A stretch of DNA of 64,000 nt, from NCBI GenBank assembly GCA_037127315.1, contig JBBBDQ010000224.1, positions 6,980,001 through 7,044,000 on the forward strand, given 5' to 3'. This DNA comes from Ascarosepion bandense (Eukaryota; Mollusca; Cephalopoda; Sepiida; Sepiidae). The position numbers and the translations under genes are program-made. Under the pieces are notes generated by a model, which did no database searches, had not been told where the DNA came from, and was given only the letters and a program-made list of their open reading frames with translations. Positions 1 to 10,940 of this stretch are shown here, piece after piece; the first letter of the stretch is position 1, and every line of letters begins with the position of its first letter.

Positions 1-218
1 CGCATTTTGCTTGTCGCGATTCGATCGAATCCTCAGTTGTAGAAGAAGCTCCTGAGTCTGACGGTGAGCTCGGACCCTCACGTTTGGCCCCGCGCTTTCT
101 CATGTGGTAGTCCGTCGCACGCATACCTGGTATGTCCCAAACAGAATCATTGGTACCTTCACCTTGAATCTCGTAATCCAAGCTAGTCGTCATTTCTTTC
201 ACTTTTGAACGCATCCCC
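1..218 (-). CDS. Partial internal coding exon of an unidentified host gene
   Basis: On the minus strand, 71 codons run open from an ATG at 214-212 to the window edge without a stop, and the gene continues beyond position 1. The segment is clearly GC-richer than its surroundings and has no repeat character. The product is hydrophilic: a charged start (MRSKVKEMTTSLDYEIQGEG), then WDIPGMRATDYHMRKRGAKR, then a Ser/Pro/Glu-rich, probably disordered stretch around residues 48-66. No membrane segment or catalytic motif is visible. A splice acceptor lies directly upstream, so the ATG may be an internal methionine and not the start. Phase: one base (G218) completes a codon begun in the previous exon. 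I do not recognise the gene. It is the only segment of the window that behaves like a conserved host exon. Confidence 0.72.
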
Positions 219-238
219 CTAAAAAAGAAAAAAAAAAC
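219..238 (-). promoter_or_regulatory. 3' splice acceptor with polypyrimidine tract
   Basis: Read on the minus strand, a nearly pure T/C run of about 16 bases ends in AG at 220-219, immediately before the open frame. A branch-point-like TTGATGAC lies about 20 bases further upstream. Together with the open frame this marks the 5' boundary of the exon. Confidence 0.7.
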
Positions 239-1655
239 TGTCATCAATAAAACAGAACAAAACTACAAATTGTGAATTATTTTGAATTAAAATGTATTTT
301 TCTTAGATTTGCTTAATACTGGTAGATAAAATTTCATCAGAATGTGCCCACATTGTTTCAAGTCACCAGCAATTAGTAATTTTAATGTAATCGGAAAGAA
401 AAAAGTGTCTGTATTAATAAAATTGCATTTTTTTAAATTTTTACTCATTATAAACGACTAACCTAATGCGCAAACCGAAGAAATAAAAAGATTATTTAAA
501 AAGGAGAACTCATTACCGATTTCTTTTGATGTTTATCAATTTCCACGATTACTATCAATTTTCAATATCAAAACAGATTTTAAAATGTGCAAATAATGGT
601 AACTTATACACAACATTATTTTAATAAAAACTTTTCCGTCGTGAATTTAACAGCTTAACTCTAAAGATAATCGGCATTTCATTCAAAATAGCATCATCTG
701 AAAGAAGAACCCAAACTTTTTGCAGTTTTTAAGGGCTATATACTTTTTATAAAGTCCCAATTATCTGCAAGATTTTTAAGGAGGTAGTTTCAATTTAAGA
801 CATGCACAATTAACAAATCATCTCGTTGAGAACAACTGCCTCATTTTGTCTGAACTCAATGAAAAAAGCGCCGCTTTTTACTCTGAATTCAAGCCATTTA
901 GCGAAATCTTGGAAATGTAAGTAAACTTGATTTGACAAAACTCAGTTTTTTAGTAGTTTACTGGTAGAAAAGCATTTTACGCAAGCAGTATTTTGTCACA
1001 AATTGCTCGATATCAAGATAAGGATAGAGTGTTAATATAATTAATATAGAGAAGTTTGTCATTTAGCTGAGCAGTGCTATTTCAGTCCTGCCGACTTCAA
1101 AGTTTCGTGAAGGCATTATTGCAATATATTTACTCTTCAGAGTCATTTTCTTCTTCTGCTGTTGCAACTTAATTTTTTCTATTTCTATGAAGTTTAGTGT
1201 AATTTGATATCTTTGTGTATGAGTGATTTTTTGGTTTGATGAATACTGTTTCTTAAACACCAGAAAATCCTACACCACTTAAGAAACAACATTCACCAAG
1301 ATAAAAAAACGGAACGTATTTTATTCTTGCGATGTTTCAACTAATAGAAAGGTGATAATTTAAAATGAGTTAAGTGAAAAAATGTTAGATTTCTTCAAAA
1401 GATAACACGAAAATGAAGTGAGAATCTGAGGGAATTGCCAATAAAGAGAGACGAAATAGGTATTCATTCTTTACGATCATTGCGACTTGAAAATGGGAGT
1501 TCTTCAGGCACAAGAGAAAAGCTGATAAATTTTCATCGGAATTTGTTCATTAGCGATGATTCCGGAACATGAGAAAAACTACGTATCACACTTGTGAAAT
1601 GTATTGTCTTCGATATGAGATGACCCATTGAACTTGAGTGCGTTTAACGCTTTAA
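239..1655. other. AT-rich DNA with no recognisable feature
   Basis: Presumed intron upstream of the exon at 1-218. Short frames occur on both strands but show no conserved motif, and no repeat seen elsewhere in the window matches. Confidence 0.5.
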
Positions 1656-1659
1656 TACA

Positions 1660-1793
1660 AATGTGGTTCTGCTTGGGCAATGGAAATATGTTGTGTGGTG
1701 TGGTTTGGGTTGAGCCATGGAAATAAAAAGTGTGGTTATGGTTGGACCATGTAAATATAAAGTGTGGTTCTGGTTGGGACATATAAATGTAAA
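1660..1793 (+). repeat. Short minisatellite, about 33-bp unit, four diverged copies
   Basis: Successive units share GTGTGGTT, then TGGTTGG, then CCATG or a variant, then AAATA. The minus strand reads open through it as a repetitive peptide; this follows from the repeat and is not a gene. Confidence 0.7.
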
Positions 1794-1926
1794 GTGGAAA
1801 TAAAATACATATTTAGGTTTTCATACGACATACAAATTAGCATGTGTCGGCTGAAAGAAAAATAGGCCCAAAACCTCATTCGTAGAAGGATTACCATAAA
1901 ACAATAAATGTATGGATCGGAACATT

Positions 1927-1953
1927 AATATATATATATATATATATATATAT
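1927..1953. repeat. (TA)n microsatellite
   Basis: Uninterrupted TA dinucleotide run followed by a T-rich tract to about 2050. Confidence 0.95.
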
Positions 1954-2050
1954 TATTTCCTTGTCCTTTCTTTTTTCCTTTTTATTTTTTCTCTCCTTTT
2001 ATCTTTTCTTTCTATCGTTGCTTTTTTTCTACTCTTTGTTTTTTTTTTAA

Positions 2051-3720
2051 ATGAGCGAGAGTTTTTTTGTAAATTACCGTTACAAATGTCTATTGTAAAT
2101 ATAGACATGTGAGCGTCTGTGTAAAAAAAGTTTGGCGGGGATATTTTGAGGATCAACTGTTGTAGCATTTGTGTCTGACAAGCCGCAATTATAACATCAT
2201 TTTGTGGTGAAATATGTATTACCCATTGAAATCATAGTAAATCAAAAATATTTTCTAAATTATATATATATATTGCATGTAAGGAACAAGTAGCAAAAAA
2301 TATGTTTCCTACATGTAATATGTATGCTCTGTTACGTTAGGGTGTTGAGTGTCTTCGTGCTGTAGAGTGCTTTTTTAAACTTTTTGTTTATTGTCGCCTA
2401 TATGGCATGCTTTCACATTGGATACTTTATCTATTCTAACTTTTATTAGGCACTTTTCATAACTCCAAAATTAAACCGATTTCCCTTTGAGGTATTTTAT
2501 CCTTCTCTCATGGATGTTATTTTAACATCTTAATCAAATTTGCACGATGACAACACCCCTGTGTTTCTGCCATCTTACACTCTTCTGGATTTTATTAATA
2601 TCCCTGAGTTGGATAACCAGGAATTCCGGCTGTCTGATGATTGAAAACTCGAGTCGTGGCCGGGTTCTGGAAAAATATAATGTTTATATATATAAATATA
2701 TTGTATTTATTCAGAAATTATAACATGGATATGTTACAATATCACTACAAATGTAGCTATTTTGTTTTGACACTTCTTGTGTCTTGTCAAGTGATGTGTC
2801 TTGTCAAGTGATGTGGTTTATTTTAAATTGAATGGGTTTAAAATGTTAAAAACAAGCAAAATCCCTTTAATCGGGGAGGCATTGTTGTATGTACAATGTG
2901 GACCAATCAGAGTAAAGCAACTTCTAATTTGAAGGATATGTGGGTAGACTTAAAATTAATTTTGGTGGGCATTGGTATTAAAATTTGATAAAATTGAGAT
3001 CAGCGAAATTTTTTAAAAATTTTTTTTAGTTTAACAATTTAGTAGATTTAGAAAGTTATTCATATATTAAACGAGAAAGAGAAAGAACGCATACATAAAT
3101 AAACCTGCAAACATCCACACATGGAAAAATAGACGAGTATATTCACGAACACTGGCAAACAGACGCATGTACAGATTAATATATCCCCGCATATATACAT
3201 ACACAAATTACAAAATTTAGCCTTTATCGACTTGTCAGTTTGTCCGTTAACTTTAAACAGACTAAATTGCTACATATTGGATACAGTCAAGGCGAATTCA
3301 TAACGTTACCAGAGGTCAGGATAGACATAATTATATTTCAATGCATGAACATATAAACAGGTTTAAATAATTACTTACGCAAAAACACAAGCTAAAGTTA
3401 AATGCGTATGCATGTGCAAAACGTCATCCATATACATATATATGCTAAGCTCCATATCGTTCATATGAAGTTATGCCTGTGGGCCCCAGTTGTCTAGCTC
3501 GCGTGTGTGTGTGTCTTTGCGCATGTCAATGTTTGTACAAGTGCTAATTTATGTCTGTGTTTGTATAAAAGCGGTTACGACAACAAATATTCCTCCCAAA
3601 GTTCATCCCACCTTCACAAAAATTCATCAATATACGCATCTCTGCACATATCCAGTGTTTTAAATAAAAACTAAAAAAGTTAGACGATCAAAAAAGCGTG
3701 AAACTCAAGACAACAAACTT
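2051..3720. other. AT-rich DNA without a supported gene
   Basis: Contains a small perfect direct repeat (TCTTGTCAAGTGATGTG, twice near 2780-2817), short TA runs, and a 34-codon protein-like stretch at about 2540-2640 that I could not support as coding. A CA/TA-rich microsatellite-like background begins near 3060. Confidence 0.5.
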
Positions 3721-3724
3721 ACAC

Positions 3725-3779
<55 letters not shown>

Positions 3780-3914
3780 CATACGTACATATATAAATAC
3801 ATACACACCTATATATATATAAATATATATACAAATATATATACACACACACATATACAAATATACATATATACATACACACAGATACACATATACACAC
3901 ATACAAATACATAC

Positions 3915-3951
<37 letters not shown>

Positions 3952-4251
3952 CACATACATACGCAAATATACATATATATAGATATAGAGGTGCATACAT
4001 GGACATCTGAACATACATACATACAAGTATGAATATATACACATATACACATATATACATACATACATACGCATATACACACACATATATATACACATGT
4101 ACCCATACAAAAGCATACATACATAGATGTAAGGCATACACACATACAAGTAAATGAATAAAATACATACATATCAGTAAGTAAAGCAAATATCAATATG
4201 TCTACTAGTACAAAAGGACAGATGTACACTTATAAATACAAATATACACGT

Positions 4252-4298
<47 letters not shown>

Positions 4299-4336
4299 CA
4301 TATATACATACACATACACACATATATACATATACA
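3725..4336. repeat. Large compound microsatellite block
   Basis: A (CTAT)n array at 3725-3778 is followed by roughly 550 bases of interleaved TACA, CATA, TA and CA repeats, ending in (CA)n(TA)n at 4253-4336. The three long minus-strand frames across it (Tyr/Cys/Met/Ile/Val-rich peptides) come from the TA/CA periodicity. Confidence 0.95.
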
Positions 4337-4379
4337 TACACTAATATTTAGACATTAATTTGCCTATATTTGGTGGGTA

Positions 4380-4850
4380 CCCTCATCCGACTCAGACACT
4401 TCAACAGGTACACAATCTGGCACATATCAACACAACAATACTTTGCAAGCACCGAACTCAACAGCGAAAGTCAACCTAAATATCCATGAGGCATCTAATC
4501 AGACACCGATTATCACGCCAGTACACGACAGAGCCCATACCAATAGAAATCATTTGGCCAAAGCCCAACACGCTTCACCATAGCACCGACTGTCAAACCA
4601 ACAACTAATAACCATGATACTCAAGGCCCACGTCCCACATAGTTTCTTAACTATTTACAAATCCCTGACCCCGCGAAAACCAATGTCGGATAGAGCACCA
4701 CATAACCATACAATATCAGGTCGAACGGCCGGCAAAAAATAATATAGCACATGGCGAACAACGCACCCAGTAAAGATCAACCAGAACGCCCAATCCGAAT
4801 AAAAAACACCCATAAAAAGGCAGTTAAAGATATTTTCCTTAATTTTTCAA
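4380..4850. other. Strongly A/C-biased segment next to the Penelope-like fragment
   Basis: The plus strand is rich in A and C, so the minus strand is G/T-rich, and GC is higher than in the flanks. It lies just 3' of the minus-strand GIY-YIG fragment, so it may be the 3' untranslated part of that element. No convincing frame was found. Confidence 0.35.
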
Positions 4851-4852
4851 TA

Positions 4853-5161
4853 TTACAACCCGTATTTTAATGTAAATGCTGAACTATGCTTACAATGAAC
4901 TGAGAACTCATTCCTCTGGTTTAACAGTTTAACCTTGTCCCTAAATTTGATAATTTCTAATTTTTCGTTGAGACAAAGGTAGCAAGGCGCACGGAGCGAC
5001 TTACAAGTTCGGGCCTTTGTAAAGATTTTCCATTTAACAGTGGGTGTTTTGTCTTTTTCCTTTAAAGACCAATAGTATTTGGATAATGAAGTGCTGTATT
5101 TATGAGAACTAAATATATTGTAAATAAAATTCTCAGCCTTCGTGCGCATGTTTAGTGGCAT
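4853..5161 (-). mobile_element. Penelope-like element: C-terminal GIY-YIG endonuclease-region fragment
   Basis: A 102-codon open frame on the minus strand includes SKYYWSLKEKDKTPTVKWKI, a spaced Cys pair (PCYLCLNEKL) and an Asn-Glu-rich end (LLNQRNEFSVHCKHSSAF). The order 'S.L.KY.W.LK...P...KWKI', then 'C.LC..EK..I', then 'LLN.R.E...C.H...F' is the layout of the last part of Penelope-like retroelement proteins, around and after the GIY-YIG domain. The N-terminal GIY-YIG core itself is not readable upstream (5162-5215), so this is a 5'-truncated, decayed copy. Family assignment is from recalled motif layout; a profile search would settle it. Confidence 0.72.
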
Positions 5162-5212
5162 TAAAAAAACAACATTTTAGTCTGCTGCTGTCCTAAAACG
5201 CAACTTTTTCCA

Positions 5213-5214
<2 letters not shown>

Positions 5215-5270
<56 letters not shown>
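5215..5270. repeat. (TA)n microsatellite, left flank of LTR-like element
   Basis: Long TA array directly abutting the TGTTGGGAC start of the LTR-like segment. Confidence 0.95.
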
Positions 5271-5272
<2 letters not shown>

Positions 5273-5558
5273 TTGGGACGGCCGCGTCTATTCGGCTAAA
5301 ATGGACTATTCCATTACTATGTAAAGTAATGGTGGCATCTACGTAGGAGAGTGTGCCGAGCAGCCGATCGACAAGTCAGTCGTAGACTTCCGGTGACGAC
5401 ACGGAAGTACCCATTGCTCATACTACGTCTTACGACGGTTGAGACGATTAACCCTTATTCTTGTATTGGATACTAATAACCTTTGTAAATACTATTTTCA
5501 CGGAATACAACAATTAACCTATTCCTTTTGTTGAGTTATTTATTCTTACTCACGACAT

Positions 5559-5562
<4 letters not shown>
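5271..5562 (+). mobile_element. Candidate solo LTR inserted in a TA array
   Basis: A 292-bp segment of ordinary GC content stands between two long TA arrays. It begins TGTTGGGACG and ends ACGACATAACA, so it has TGTT...AACA inverted termini of the TG...CA kind seen in LTRs. No internal region, primer-binding site or second LTR is present. A target duplication cannot be judged because both flanks are TA repeats. An unclassified TA-flanked repeat is the main alternative. Confidence 0.5.

Positions 5563-5606
<44 letters not shown>
5563..5606. repeat. (TA)n microsatellite between LTR-like and foldback elements
   Basis: Uninterrupted TA array. Confidence 0.95.
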
Positions 5607-5617
<11 letters not shown>

Positions 5618-5649
5618 GAATTTTCACGAAACTTGGTTATAAAAAAACA

Positions 5650-5988
5650 ACAATTTGATATGAATTGTTTGAACATTATTTTTTATCGATACTCGTATTT
5701 AAGTAGATATTCTGTTTTGTTTTTAATTAAACCGTATTATATATTTATATCTACCGGCCTGATTATTTACGATAAATTATTATTACGAAAATGTCCGCCA
5801 TTCGGCAGGATTCGAACCTGCGACCCCTATTTACCGAATGACACACATTTTCGTAATAACAATTTATCGTAAATAATCAGGACGGTAGATATAAATATAT
5901 AATACTGTTTAATTAAAAAAAACAGAATATCTACTTAAATACGAGTATCGATAAAAAAAATTTGTTCAAATAAATCATTTCGTAAATA
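5650..5988. mobile_element. Foldback element with ~145-bp arms and a tRNA-like loop (copy 1)
   Basis: Left arm 5650-5794 and right arm 5844-5988 are near-perfect inverted copies; both contain TATCGATACTCGTATTTAAG or its complement. The 49-nt loop (5795-5843) read on the minus strand carries GCAGGTTCGAATCCTGC, a complete T-arm with an intact B-box-type GGTTCGAATCC (5808-5818), and is itself closed by CATTCGG/CCGAATG. The element sits between (TA)n on the left and a shorter TA run on the right. Related, more diverged copies lie at 21398-21700 and 21805-22105. No transposase is encoded. Confidence 0.82.
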
Positions 5989-5994
5989 TATATA

Positions 5995-7095
5995 TATTGA
6001 AAACAAAAATAAAGGTTATTTAAACGAGAGAAATTGGTATAGCTTTTTAAAGACAAACGGGTCGCGATATGTAAAGTCAGACATTTATTCGCCTGAAGAG
6101 AGTCAACTCTGGACTCAAAACACGTGTAGCTACACAAATAGCATTATGGACACCTAATGTATTATACAAAAGATAAAAAATATTATTAATATTAATAACA
6201 ATTACTCTACACATCAAGCAAAACTTTCATGGCTTCTCGCACGTTTTTCATCTATAATATATATAGTAAACTTTTGTAATTTGCTTGAAGCATTTTGTAT
6301 ATTAGGTATAAAAAGCTGTCACAATGCATTTAGTAAAATAATAAAGTAAAATAATAAAGTAAAATAATAATGTGTTTGTGTATTACCTATTTGTTATACA
6401 TTAATATTTCGAGATCAAAATCTCATCTTCAGAATGGCACAGGAGCGTGTATCTGTCCGAGTGAGTCAGTGCCTTTCAAGGAATGGCCATTCCTGGCTGA
6501 TGCTGGTGCTGCTCTCATTAATTTTACTGTTTGTTTTTTTGTGTAAGTGTATTACAGCATATGTGTGTGGGGGGGTATATGTGTGATTTACAGTTGGGAC
6601 CTTTTTCTAGTCTGATGATCTCAGTCTGCTTTAATCTGTGGTTTATTTAAGTGTGGCCTGACCATTAGTTTGACTTTTGACCGGGTTGAAGAGGATCTAT
6701 TTTATTAATGTTGTTTTATCTATCTGCTTTATCTGGTGTTGTATGTCATGTGTGCGTGTTTATGTGCGTCTAGTTCTTGCAATTTATTCTACTTTATTTT
6801 GTATGTGTGTGTGTGTATGTGTTTCGGTGTGTGGTGTGTTATAGACACCTCCACTACTTTGCGGGGCGGGGGAAAAGCATAGCGTAATAAAAATTGCCAC
6901 AAACCTAATGAAAACAAAGTTCTATCGTTTATGGTATTAATAGGATGAAACACAAAATTATTTGTTTATTTATTTTTGCCTATTGAATTGTTATTATTAT
7001 TATTTCGTTTTTTACTAATTTCTTAAATCCTTTCTAACAAACAGTATATAGCGTAAAGGAAAAGGCCAAAAACTTAATGAAAATTGATTATTTAT
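5995..7095. other. Repeat-derived sequence without a supported gene
   Basis: Includes a threefold TAAAATAATAAAG tandem near 6330-6370 and a minus-strand hairpin motif at about 6408-6433 (CTGAAGATGAG, loop, ATCTCGAAA). A G/T-rich stretch runs from 6440 to 6860. A repeated ~40-bp block (near 6885 and 7050, sharing TAATGAAAA) suggests old element ends. Confidence 0.4.
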
Positions 7096-7099
7096 TATT

Positions 7100-7420
7100 T
7101 TTTATCGAATTATTATAAGAATATATATATCATACTGATATATGTCGTTCAGCTTCTGTGTCAGTATAAACTTAGTCCCGAGACTTAGTAATTCCAGTTC
7201 CTCGTCTGTGAAGGACTTAGATAAGTCTGGAATCAGCGGTTGCTTTGTGGATAGTGCATCGTGGAGTACGTTTGTGCCTGTGTGGTGGGGATCGTTTAGA
7301 TGTTGTTTTTTATACATCCACAGAAATTTCTCCTTGAGGCGTTCCTTTTCATAGTGTACGCATATATGGTAGCTTTTGTTGAGGGCTGTTGTGATTCATG
7401 CAGATACACGTTACTCTGCC
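7100..7420 (-). mobile_element. Penelope-like element: N-terminal region fragment
   Basis: The minus-strand frame contains SFTDEELELLSLGTKFILTQ. The pattern 'DEL.LLSLG.KFI.T' preceded by a lysine/tyrosine-rich stretch (KERLKEKFLWMYKKQH) resembles the conserved start of Penelope-like reverse transcriptase proteins. The fragment has the same strand as the GIY-YIG fragment 2 kb downstream, and the order N-terminus then C-terminus fits one broken element. No RT catalytic motif could be read between them, so two independent copies are equally possible. Confidence 0.5.
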
Positions 7421-8129
7421 ATATGTGTCATATATATATCATTCTGATATATATGTGTACGCATATATATAACAGTATGACGAATTCTGAGAAAACACGA
7501 TATTTTTGTGATTAAAAGTTCTTAGTCATGAGATAAGATTTCAATTATATAAATCAATAACAAATAAAATCTATTTGAGAAATGAAAATTATTTCCTGAA
7601 AACTTTGTTATAGTTTTGATTTCAGGTTAATAAATGAAATTTTATATTTCCAATGAGCAAATTACTTTGCTGCTTTTCAAAGCGAATTTAAATTGATCGG
7701 TACGATTTTTTCAATTGCTAACACAATATTTTCTTTATTAAAAATTTTTCAAAACAAAATATACTTTACTAAAAGTTTATGTGAGTATTATTAACTGATT
7801 TAAAGTTTAATTAGCCTGGATTCAAACAATAAAACTTAATTTTGTTCCCAAATATAGTAAAAAAGCATTATTTTTAACTCAGAGTTAGATACTTTTATGA
7901 GGTGTTGACACATTTATCGATAGCGTTATATTTGGCATTTTAAGTAGAGGGCTCAAAACTGCATACAACTTTAACATCTTTTTATATAAATGCTTAACTA
8001 GCAAGTAATCTTAAAAGTTTAGAAAAATATTTATTATTATGAAATTCTGGTCAGATTTTTCATCATATATGCACATCTTAGCGAATTTTTAGAAGTACCC
8101 AAATGCCCAAACACATACATACATAGATA

Positions 8130-8130
<1 letters not shown>
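7421..8130. other. AT-rich DNA, nothing recognised
   Basis: Short TA runs at 7430-7470; otherwise no repeat or coding signal was identified. Confidence 0.5.
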
Positions 8131-8131
<1 letters not shown>

Positions 8132-8188
<57 letters not shown>

Positions 8189-8210
8189 AGAAAGAGAGAG
8201 AGAGAGAGAG
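8132..8210. repeat. Compound (TA)n(GA)n microsatellite
   Basis: TA array to 8186, then a GA run to 8210. Confidence 0.95.
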
Positions 8211-8900
8211 TAATCACCGTCAGTAGATTAGACCTATTTGTGAATTTCAATTGCATAAATCAAATTTCAACAAGTAATGAACTATTAGATTCTTTACTTA
8301 TTGATCCAGCCTTGTATTATTAGACATCATTATACAGAGCTATGTGGAAATACTCGTGACTATTTTAATGTTTATTTTTCGTGAACATAGCATGAAAGGT
8401 GTTGCTAAGTTCCACATAATACAATCGTGCAAAGAAATACTCTTCAGCTTTTACTACATGACCGAAGACTTATCAAAGAAACTATGAAAAGCCATAGTAA
8501 GTAAGCCATTATGTTACTTCAGATATCTAATAACGACATGGAATTTTTCAAATATTTACGTATTTCCCTGTAGTCGAGATCCTTATTGATAATTCGTCCT
8601 TGAATTTAATTACATCACCGAAGGGGTTGCTAAGCTGACGGCATTGGCTAACACATCGATGTAGAAAAACATATTAAAAAGGAGTGTCGCCCTCTGTTCC
8701 TCGGGTAATCTAATAAAATAATATTTTAAAAAACAATGAAATAATAAAAGTATTAACAGTAAATACAGAAATAATATTGATGTAGATGGCGTAAAGATAG
8801 TTTTGGTAAGACTATCGTTGCTCGTATTTTTATTAATAGGATTTTGTAATTTTTATTTTAACTCCAACATTGTTAAAATAATAAAATTAAAAAGAACATG
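8211..8900. other. AT-rich DNA, nothing recognised
   Basis: No open frame of note and no similarity to other segments of the window. Confidence 0.5.
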
Positions 8901-8904
8901 AATA

Positions 8905-8932
8905 TACATACATACATACATACATACATACA

Positions 8933-8965
<33 letters not shown>
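8905..8965. repeat. (TACA)n microsatellite
   Basis: About fifteen tandem TACA units. Confidence 0.95.
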
Positions 8966-9098
8966 GATGTTTATCCTATGGCATTTTTTCTGTTCTATTT
9001 TTAATTAAAAAATATTTTACACCGTCAACGTCTTTGCAATAATTATAAAAAGTAAACGACTAATACAGCTATTTTTCTATACTACTGAGATGAGGTAG

Positions 9099-9641
9099 TA
9101 TTTACAGTATTTACATTATTCGGACCATTGTCCTCATATTTGTTGTCATGTTTACGACTTTTTGACGTTGTACTCTCCGGTGTATGGGATGAAGTTGAAA
9201 TAGTAGATAGAGAACGCCAATGAAAACTACGTAAACTTAAGGAATAAGCACATATACTAGGCTACAAAAATCTCCTAAGCCGTCCAAGCATAGAGATGGA
9301 CACAGTATGAGAACCAGTAATACAGAGTGCCAGAAAAAAATCAGTAGCGTAAAAATTGCAATATTTTGGTAAAAACTACTAGAGAAAGCCTTTAACATCA
9401 AAAATACTAAAAAAAACCATTAACATAAAAAAGTTAGTTCCTGTGACTTGACTCAAAGAGTTGTGCGTTCAGGCTACAGCAGTGGTTAACAAGTAACTTA
9501 CAGTGTTAAAGGGAGATAGCTTATGAATACCAAAAAGTAGCTATACGCCAGGTATTGAAATAATGGTTCGGAGCGTACAACGGCTGAAACGTCGTACAAA
9601 GATGAGGACAATACTCCCAATAATTTAAATACTGTAATGTA
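9099..9641. mobile_element. Long-TIR non-autonomous DNA element, family F, copy 1
   Basis: The left end TATTTACAGTATTTACAT followed by GGACCATTGTCCTCAT is mirrored at the right end (GATGAGGACAATACT...TTTAAATACTGTAATG). Adjacent to it, CGACTTTTTGACGTTGTAC mirrors GTACAACGGCTGAAACGTCG. The internal part shares CCGTCCAAGCATAGA with copies at 41686 and 46617. No coding capacity is seen. Ends beginning TA and a palindromic TTTACAG terminus suggest a MITE-like element; superfamily unknown. Confidence 0.75.
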
Positions 9642-9879
9642 GTTATGTATATCTTTATTAAAACAAGGCCTCGTCTTTGATATTAGCTTTAAATACGTTT
9701 AATTTTCTAATGTTAGCGTCGCACGACGTCTCATCGCTGTAAATGTTGAACCTTCTTGTCAATAACACCTAATTAATTATATCTTGTTATGTGGTGAGTA
9801 AGTCACTTGAAGAAATATTAAAGACCATAAGAACAACTACATATTACAAATAACTAAATAGATATAAAACTTCCTAGAC

Positions 9880-10940
9880 AGAAGCATTCATGGTTAGATT
9901 ACATGTTTATTCAATTAAACCGATTTCAGCTGCAATTATGGCTTCATTGAGGGATCGGAATCATTGTCATGTACGGATCGTATAGTTTATTTGGACGTTA
10001 TTCAGATAATGGCGGCTTTCAATAAATCAGTTGCATTGTACGAACGATAATTAATATCATGTTCAACAACACCCCACATTTAATAGTTAATATTATTTAA
10101 TATAATATGGCAACTTTAGGTGGCCAGAATATTTCAATGGTCACCATCACATCTTTGGTCAGCACAGTTTGGTAAACAGGGACAATGTCCTGCTGAAACT
10201 CAAACAGCCTTTCATCGCATCCAAGGTATATCCAAAGCAACTGTTTCTAATATCTCAGTGTAGCCAGCAGCATTTAACCTTAGTGTATCCAGCAGTATTT
10301 AACCGAAGATTTTGTTGAAAAAAATGGGTTGTACGACGTCTCCTTTACTATTCACCGCCCCTAAAGTCATCACAGAAACGGTACATCAGATGAATCCCCG
10401 CATAATCACATATTTCTCTAGTTCACTTTTTATTCCTCATCGAATTTTTTTCAATTGAAAAAGAAGAGCTGTAGGTTTCAACTTGTTCAGTAATCGTTTT
10501 TCCCAAACGAACCATTGCAGTCGCGCGTGTGCAAATATGGGCTGATTTTTACTCATCATATATGAATTTTACTGAATGACCTCATTGCGGATTGTACCCT
10601 TGAACATCAGAAAAGCTCTGTCAATGACTCCCATGGACGTTCTGGGTTCTGGGAGTAGCGCTGATAATATTCTGCACTGGCTGGACAAACCGTGGTGTTC
10701 TGATATTGTCTAAACGCTGTCAATGCTTTATTTTTTTTTCTATTGCATTTCGCTGCAGGCGACACATCCCTACTGGAAGCCTCCAATTCCTTCATAACTT
10801 TGTGCACAAATGACATGGTGACTTCTAAAAACGTGCAATCCCAACATCACCGTGCTTTACATGTAACGCAAAATTTAGAGCGCGTTGCTTCATTTCATGC
10901 TTTAACTGGTTTTTCGCCACTGATACCCTGCAAAAAATAA
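9880..10940 (-). pseudogene. Decayed mariner/IS630-type transposase gene
   Basis: Several in-order pieces read on the minus strand in shifting frames. They are an N-terminal 69-codon open stretch (10816-10607), VMTLGAVNSKGDVVQP (10373-10326), a QQD-like segment and a WPP-like piece near 10140, then MWGVVEHDINYRSYNA (about 10080-10035). The order 'V.LG.V.S.GDV..P', 'QQD..P', 'WPP', 'YY.WGVVE' is the DDE core of a mariner-related transposase family common in invertebrates. Frameshifts and stops (for example a stop just before MWG) show it is dead. The N-terminal open stretch matches the family less clearly and may be foreign sequence. No terminal inverted repeats were located. Confidence 0.72.

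Noticed and set aside
2540..2640. Protein-like plus reading (about 34 codons ending FRLSDD, stop) in ordinary AT-rich DNA
   Set aside because: Short, bounded by stops on both sides, no splice sites or recognised motif; could be a relic or chance.
3769..4229. Three long overlapping minus-strand frames (126-150 codons) rich in Tyr, Cys, Met, Ile and Val
   Set aside because: They lie wholly in a TA/CA/CATA microsatellite block; the peptides are direct readings of the repeats in three phases.
5795..5843. Genuine tRNA gene in the foldback loop
   Set aside because: Only an acceptor-like closing stem and a T-arm are present; the D-arm and anticodon arm are absent.
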